A stretch of 64,000 nucleotides of DNA from Nicotiana tabacum (lineage: Eukaryota; Streptophyta; Magnoliopsida; Solanales; Solanaceae): NCBI RefSeq assembly GCF_000715075.1, contig NC_134093.1:100734826-100798825 (forward strand), written 5' to 3'. Positions 57,259-64,000 of this stretch are shown in pieces. Each line of letters opens with the position of its first letter. Position 1 is the stretch's first letter. The translations under genes were made by a program, and so were the position numbers. Under the pieces are notes generated by a model, which was given only the letters and a program-made list of their open reading frames with translations, searched no databases and was not told the DNA's origin.

Positions 57259-60200
57259 TCAAGTTGGAGGTGAGGAACTCACTGCCAACTTGCCAAGAAT
57301 AGAAGTATGTTTGATCCCTGTTAAGGCCTTCGTAAATATGTCTGCTAGCTGAGCATCTGTGGGAATGTGATGCAAAGTGATGAGGCCATCATGTAACTTG
57401 GCTCGTACAAAATGACAATCCACCTCTATGTGCTTGGTACGCTCATAAAACACTGGGTTTCTTGCCATGTGTATTGCATCTTGGCTATCACAAAAAATTG
57501 AGATAGAATGTAAGCAAGGAACTGTCAGTTCTTCTAGCAATCTTTTAAGCCAGATTAGTTCTCCAACTACTTTTCTTACTGATCTGTATTCTGCTTCTGC
57601 AGAGGAGAGGGAGACTGTTTCCTGCTTCTTGGATTTCCAGCTGATAGGACTATCACCTAACAAGACAATGTATCCACTCACTGATCGTCGAGAATCAGGG
57701 CATGCAGCCCAGTCTGAGTCACAGAAAGCCTTCATAGTGCAATCTGGGTTGTTGGAAAAGAAAATGCCCAAGGTTGGATCATTCTTAAGATACCTTAAGA
57801 CATGAAGGGCAGCATTAAGATGAGGTTCTCTGGGTGTTTGCATGAATTGACTTAAGTGCTGAACACTATAGGCAATGTCTAACCTTGTATTGGTGAGGAA
57901 GTTAAGTTTCCCAACTAACTTTCTATAGTGAGTGGGATCTGCCAGCAGGGTTCCCTCTTCTGCCTTCAACTTGAGAGTACAGTCAAGAGGAGAAGAGACT
58001 GTAATATACTGATTGTCATATTCTCTCAACAGATCTGCAGTGAACTTCCTCTGTGAAATGAGAACTCCATCATCCTTGTAGAACACTTCCAGTCCCAGGA
58101 AATAGTGCAACTTTCCTAAATCCTTGATTTTGAACTGATCATGGAGGAAAACCTTTAGTGCCTTAATTTCTTCTATATCTGTACCTGTAAGAATCACATC
58201 ATCAACATAGACAACCACAAATACTATTGAAAAACCATCCTTTTTACAGAACAGTGAGTGATCATTTTCTGAATGTTTAAAACCCCTGGTGCATAATGCC
58301 TCAGTCAACTTAGCATACCACTGTCTGCTTGCTTGTTTCAGTCCATACAAGGACTTGTTTAACTTGCAAACTAGACTAGGAACCTCAGTCTGCAGTCCCT
58401 GTGGTACCTTCATATACACCTTTTCATGTAGATCTCCATGTAAGAATGCATTGTTCACATCTAGTTGGAAAAGGTTCCAGCCCCTTTTAACTGCTATGCT
58501 GATAAGGGTCCTAACAGTTGTCATCTTGACAACTGGAGAGAATGTTTCAGTATAGTCTATTCCTGCTTGTTGTGTGTATCCTTTCACCACAAGTCTTGCC
58601 TTGAATCTCTCAACAGTCCCATTTGCTTTGTGTTTGATTTTATACACCCATCTGCATCATATGGCTTTCTTACCTGCAGGCAATGTCACCAAATCCCATG
58701 TATGGTTAGCATGCAAAGCCTCAAATTCTTGTGTCATGGCTGCTTGCCATGCAGGGTTTAAGGCTGCTTCCTCATAAGAACATGGCTTAGATTCATGAGT
58801 AATGTTTCTCATCATATGCTGACTATCCTTGTTTAAAGCAGTAAAACAAATATGTTGATGGTTTAAAAGGGGAAAATTGAGCAAGACAGTGTGTGATGTA
58901 TTGTTCTTTAGATTTGGAAGGGAATACACATATTCACTTAGGTAGTTTGGTATTTTTACTATTCTGGATGGTCTTGTAGGACTTGGGAATGAGTAAGTGT
59001 TGGCGGTATGTTGGTCTGAGGTATTTGAAAGGATAGGTGAAGTTTCAGAAACACCCGCATCAACAGGTGAATGGTTGCTTTGATCAACTAGTGAGGAAAT
59101 ATCTTGATCACCTGGTAAAGAAATGTTGGTGACAAAACTTGGTGAAGTCCCAGTTGGTGACTGACTATTACTCAAGGCAGCATTTCTATGACCTTCACAT
59201 GCAAGATCAGAATGAAAAGATGGCAAAACACAAGGAAGAGAAGTGTGATCAGAAGACACTACAAAAGGGAAAATATGTTCATGGAATTGTACATCTCTGG
59301 AAATGTGTATTCTTTTAGTGGCTAAGTTCAGTACCTTGTAACCTTTTGTGCCAAAGGGGTAACCTACAAAAACATGAGGCTCAGTTCTGGGTTCAAATTT
59401 GTCTTTATGAGTTTTAAGAGTGGTAGGATAACATGGACATCCAAAGCTTTTAAGGTGTGAATAATTGGGTTTGTTTTTGTAAAGTATTTTAAAAGGTGAT
59501 TTGTTATTCAGGATTGTAGAGGGTAGTCTATTAATCAAGTATGTGGCTGCGAGAATGCATTCTCCCCAATATTTGATAGGTAACTTGGACTGATACAATA
59601 AGGCTCTTGCAGTTTCCAACAAATATCTGTGTTTTCTTTCCACCACACCATTTTGTTGAGGTGTGTATGGACAGGTTTTCTGGTGTATAATTCCCTTGGA
59701 ATGAAAAAATGATGAAGTTTCATTGTTTACAAACTCCAGTCCATTGTCAGACCTCATGGACTTAATGGAAGAATTAAACTGGTTCTCTATCATAGACACA
59801 AAGATTCTTAGAACTTGAAGTGTATTACTTTTACAACTCATAAGATATGTCCAGGTTGACCTACTAAAGTCATCAACTATGGTAAGAAAATATTTGTAAT
59901 TGTCATGTGTGACTGTGTGGTATGGCCCCCAGAGGTCTATGTGTAATAGTTCAAAAATATTGGTAGATGATGTATTTTTCTGTGGAAATGGTAATCTTGT
60001 TTGTCTGGCCATATGGCAAATTGAACATAAGAATGGTTGTTTGGGTGCAAAGTTTACAGGTATAGATGATATTCCCCTCATTTTCACAAAAGGTACATGG
60101 CCCAATCTGTTGTGCCACAAATAGTCAACACAATTTCCATAAGATGAAGAATTAGAAAAGGATCCACACACATTAGTAGGACAAGAAGATGTACAAGAAC

Positions 60201-61896
60201 CTTTCTTATTTCTTGAGAGTGGAACATTTACAGATGATGATGAAAGACAATTAGCGGGACAAGTTTCCAGAGAAGCAGAACTAAGGAACTGACATTTTGA
60301 GCAGAGGAAGTACAGACCATTCCTTGCTCTACCAATCTCCAGAGGCCTCTTCATTAAAGGGGCCTGTAAAATGCATGAAGTATCAGAAAATTGGACAATT
60401 GTCTTAAGGTATGATGTTAAACAATGAACTGAGATCAAATTGAACTTAAAACTGGGGACAAACAACACTTTGTGTAAGGTCAGCTTAGGGCTAAGGACTG
60501 CATCACTAATTTCTGTCACTCTAACTTTGTATCCATTTGGTAAGGTTACTAGGAAAGGATAAGGTAGAATTCTAATATTGGTTAATAGGGCTTTGTTATA
60601 GGACATATGATTAGAAGCTCCGGAGTCTAAAATCCAATATTCAGCAGATGATTTGAAGCATTTACATGAAAGATTACCAATGATTTCTTTATGAGTAGAG
60701 CAAGCCAATATACCTGCAAAGTTTGCTGCCCCACTAGTGATGTTATTTGAGACTTCAATTGCACTTCTACCATGGAAGTTCTCCAACAGATGCAGTAACT
60801 GATTATATTGCTCCTTTGTCAGGTTTTGAATCCCCATGCTTTGATTTCTAGCACCAACTTCACTGCATCCTCCAGGAACTATCCCTTCAGGTCCTCCATG
60901 CACACTTGCAGTGGATGCCACACGTTTTCCTTTAGTGAATTTGAAGTCCTGGGGAAATCCGTGTCGTTAGTAGCATTTATCTTTAGTGTGCCCTTGCTTC
61001 TTGCAGTAGTCACAAAACAGGCGTGACCTGTTGGATGGATGACTGCCTCTGTATGAGCTGTTTCCTATAGTGTTCCTCTGTTGAGCATAATTTATCCTAA
61101 AAGCTGGATTTGCAAGACCACTGACATTCATTGAAGCAGACTCCATCATCAGATAGTTACTTGGCCTAACTTCCCTTTGTTTTTCTTCCTGGATCAGGAT
61201 AGAAAAGGCTTGTGCAATACTGGGCAACAGATTCATCATCAAAATGCTTCCTCTCACAACTGTGTAGACCTCGTTTAAACCCATTAAAAACCTAATTAGC
61301 CTTCTATCTTGTTCAGCCTTGTGCATATTTGCCTTGGCACCACAAGTACACTGGCACTTACATTGTGCATGTGCATTCAATGTATTTAACTCTTCCCAAA
61401 GCTTCTTCATTTTTGTATAATATCCTATAATGTCTAGGATTCCCTGACTTAGGTCGTTAATTTCCCTTTCAAGCTGGTACAATCTCGCTCCATTCGTCTG
61501 ATCGTACCTATCCTCCAGTTCCTGCCATAATTCCTTGGCATCGACCACATACTGTAAGCTATCTGCCAAATCCTTGGAAAGTGAGTTGAGAATCCACGAT
61601 GTGACCATATCGTCGCATCTCTCCCACTGCTCAAATGTCGGATGGCCGGAATCTGGCTTCTTACATTTTTCGGTGATGAAACCGACCTTATTCTTCACTG
61701 AGAGACCTCTGAGGACGCCTCTTCTCCAGGATCTATAACCAGTCCTGTCAAATACCACCGGCACTAGTGTCAATCCGGCACTCTCTGAAGGATGCATGTA
61801 CAAGGGATTGGTCGAATCTAATGTATCTTTGTTTGTATTAGTTGAATCCGAAGTATCGTCATCTATCTCCATGATATAAGATGAATTAATCGACAA
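57259..61896 (-). pseudogene. Copia gag-pol, one frame with two nonsense codons
   Basis: A single frame of about 1,545 codons on the minus strand would encode the capsid, protease, integrase, reverse transcriptase and RNase H needed for retrotransposition. Visible order: gag (residues 1-309) with a CDYCKKQGHTKDKCY zinc knuckle; protease DSGAS (about 424); integrase HHCC zinc motif (about 595-628) and DDE residues near 654, 717 and 753; reverse transcriptase YVDD (about 1230-1233); RNase H with FCDSDWAA and SSAEAEYR. Only two lesions are seen: TAA at 60967-60969, just after the knuckle, and TGA at 58657-58659, upstream of the reverse transcriptase. All catalytic motifs are present and no frameshift was found. 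As it stands the reading is interrupted and the 3' LTR is cut. The lineage was not determined. Confidence 0.93.
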
Positions 61897-61986
61897 ATCT
61901 GAAAAACTGTGGGTGAAAATTAGGGTTTCCCAATTTGACTTACAACTTCAAAACAAACAGAGATTAGTGATGAAAGAGATGAGCCG

Positions 61987-61998
61987 GCTCTGATACCA
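61987..61998 (-). other. Primer-binding site of copia element 2
   Basis: TGGTATCAGAGC on the minus strand, complementary to the 3' region of initiator methionine tRNA, the standard primer of plant copia elements, directly abutting the LTR end. Confidence 0.92.
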
Positions 61999-62280
61999 TG
62001 TGGAAATCAAAGACTCAGACGCGAGCAAAAACCACCATTGATGTGGTAGTCAGAGCTCGCAGAGAACGAACGAGAGAGAAGAAGAGAAGATGGTGGAAAC
62101 TTCTGGAGAGAGAAAACCGATTCTTTCATAAAGAGAAAAGTGAAAAATATATCTGTATTGTACTATACATATACGCATACTATGTTTTGGCTAATTATAA
62201 AAATACCCTCAACTACTAATTACAAAATATTCTCAATTACATAAATATAGATACAACTACAATACACAATACTCTCAATA
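61999..62280 (-). repeat. Right (5') LTR of copia element 2
   Basis: 282 bp, complete. It begins TGTGGAAATC at 61999 next to the primer-binding site and ends CTCTCAATA at 62280 (the expected CA end is decayed to TA). Confidence 0.85.
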
Positions 62281-64000
62281 AAGCTCATGATTAATTTTGA
62301 TTTGACACCAGCTGACCAGCCAAAGACCCAAAGAAAGAATAAACAATTTACTAAAGTTTCTTTTTATGATATCTTTTGGTGTAGGTTGGTGGACTTAGTC
62401 GGCGTTTGGACATAAGAATTGTAAAATTCCAGGTTTCTTTTTCTAAGTAAAAATATATGATATTTAAAAATTAGAGTTGTGTTTGGACATATAATTTTGA
62501 ATTATTTTTGAAAAATAATTTTTTGGAGTTTTTTAAATTTTTAAAAAATTTTAAAATTCATTTTCAAGTGAAAATTAAAATTTTTATGGCCAAACAATGA
62601 TTTCAAAAAAAAAAACTAAAACTTTTTCAAAAAAAAATGAAAATATTTTAAAGTACCTATTCTTTTCTAATTTTAAAGTGTACCTATTGACAATAATCAT
62701 AATTCAAAAGTACTTGATGCTTGTGTGAGCATATGCGAAATCGGGATTTGAGTTTACGAGCTTGTCTTAGTTACTGGATTTGCTATTTTCTTTTTATTTT
62801 TTACATATTTAATAATTTTTCTAGTACATCTATAACATTTAAGCAAAACTGATTGGGTTTCACCGAACCCGCACATGATAGGCTTGTTCCGCATTTATAT
62901 GTCATAGAAGTGGATCTAGGATTTGATGGTTACCGATGCCGATGTATTTAATGTGAATCTACCATTAATCGAGAAAATTGAATTAGGGCGTACAATATGT
63001 CGGGTTCGCTCTGTTTTGAATTAATTTATTCAGTTTTATTTTGAATTAATTTTACAAAATATTTTATGCATAAATAATACGCTATAACCAAATTGAAAAT
63101 ATTTCATCCTTTATCGAAACCAAGAAAAAAATAACATTAGATGGATTAAAAATTAAAATAATTAAAATCATATTCACAGAAAAAGTTTGAAATCTAGAAA
63201 AAGAAAACAGTACAAATATATAATTTAACTAAATAATAAAAATAGGGTTGTACAAAGAGAGAAAACATAAAGATGAATAAAATGAAAGAACTTAAGAAAA
63301 AGAGAAGAAGAGAAAGAATAAAAAAAAAAAGAAGGGAAAACTACAAGTCCAAGAGGAAGGAGCAAACTCAATTGCAATTAGTTGGCCTTGACCATCGTAT
63401 AATTTTGGGTGCCACTCACATACTATATTTTCGTGGAATACAAGAAAATATGGGAAGGTTTACCCGAGCGTCCGGGTGGCATACCACCCCTCTCCTCTAT
63501 ATAGATTTGCCCATATGTGTCAGGTTAAATTGTTGTATCTATTGATAATCATAATTTAAAAATATTTGATGTTTGCGTTAGGTAGATTGGTTACATTACA
63601 CTCTTTAGGGTGAAATTCTTTTTCACAATTTGCATGAACCCGAGATGATTCGTACAATGAAACTGCCATTTTTTTTTTTAACAATCATAACTCGATATCT
63701 TTAGATGAAATCTTTTAGCAGTATCATTAAAATTCATAACTCATGTTTCTATCCTGTTTTGGTAGCTGCAATTTTGCATTATTGATTCTAAATAATTCAT
63801 ACAAGCAGATCTTTAGAAATACCAGAAAGAAAAGAAATATCTTCGGGAAACGGAGAGATTTTGAAGAAGAGATTCTTTTTATAAAAGCATGCATGTGCAT
63901 GAATAATTAATGCTGCAGTTTGATTGACAAAGGGAAGCTCCTATATTTTTAAAGTTATTTATGTCAAATAATACACCTTTGAGTTAACGAGTATAATTCG
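62281..64000. other. Right-end intergenic DNA
   Basis: Apart from the MITE at 62399-62660 I see no gene or RNA. A purine-rich plus-strand stretch (63270-63360) opens a 90-codon Lys/Arg-rich frame without recognisable motif. Confidence 0.5.
62399..62660. mobile_element. MITE, TTTGGCCATAAG family, copy 3 (incomplete)
   Basis: The left end GGCGTTTGGACATAAGAATTG matches the inverted right end of the copies at 29762 and 54069. The internal CATATAATTTTGAATTATT and TATGGCCAAACAATG are also shared. The right terminus is not clear. Confidence 0.65.

Larger units (their letters stand above)
57147..62280 (-). mobile_element. Young Ty1/copia element with truncated 3' LTR
   Basis: Right LTR at 61999-62280, primer-binding site at 61987-61998, gag-pol on the minus strand at 61896-57259, polypurine tract AACTTGAGGGGGGG (minus) at 57252-57265, and a left LTR piece at 57147-57251. 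The 105 bp shared by both LTRs differ at three positions, all C/T. Because the left LTR is cut, no target duplication can be read. Confidence 0.92.

Noticed and set aside
63273..63545. 90-codon Lys/Arg-rich frame
   Set aside because: It arises from an A/G-rich stretch (63270-63360) without recognisable domain, and no promoter or splice context supports it.
1..64000. Integrated plant pararetrovirus (caulimovirus-like) sequence
   Set aside because: Pol remains are Ty1/copia (integrase before reverse transcriptase) and the gag remnant is Tat/Ogre; I saw no coat or movement protein motifs typical of such viruses.

Overview
This is nuclear DNA of a flowering plant, almost certainly Solanaceae and most likely Nicotiana. 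The evidence is an AT-rich, repeat-dominated sequence, tRNA-derived SINEs with the TTG-repeat tail known from tobacco, Tat/Ogre and chromovirus-like gypsy LTRs of the Solanaceae type, and one spliced gene with plant intron structure. Nothing bacterial, organellar or CRISPR-like is present. I see one intact host gene: a PIN-LIKES (PILS) auxin-transport-facilitator gene on the minus strand (34306-39034), with ten coding exons joining into 416 codons without a stop.

Left half (1-29.4 kb): a stack of nested transposons. The oldest layer is a LINE ORF1 on the minus strand, now in three pieces (29409-27917, 24574-23934, 21164-21090). Two large LTRs of related gypsy families interrupt it in opposite orientations (21165-23933 and 24575-27916), and a third gypsy element abuts its truncated end with its 3' LTR at 19544-21089. 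The internal region of that third element (3491-4413 plus 19129-19543) was split by a 14.7-kb minus-strand Tat/Ogre-like element at 4414-19128, which has a perfect 5-bp target duplication (ATTAC). The Tat/Ogre element keeps a gag remnant but no visible pol. Its non-coding part holds three consecutive minisatellite families. One of its arrays is interrupted by a solo LTR (8140-10317), and its right LTR by another LTR (14852-17231).

Middle (29.4-42.5 kb): AT-rich intergenic DNA with MITEs, a palindrome-bearing tandem repeat (32.4-32.9 kb) and the PILS gene. Several PILS introns carry SINE or MITE insertions.

Right half (42.5-64 kb): a decayed Ty1/copia element (42548-48394), a Mutator-like non-autonomous element with about 225-bp terminal inverted repeats and a perfect 9-bp duplication (49566-50349), a SINE (50585-50805), a solo LTR with a perfect CATAG duplication (51530-52272), a hAT-like MITE (53155-53973), further MITEs, a 231-bp-offset local duplication (56.5-56.9 kb), and a young Ty1/copia element (57147-62280). 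The gag-pol frame of the young element is continuous except for two nonsense codons. I find no certain new biological system. The best candidates for a second look are conserved hairpins in the LTRs: a paired-hairpin module shared by four LTRs, and an eight-copy GTTGC/GCAAC stem-loop array with an invariant stem and a variable loop.
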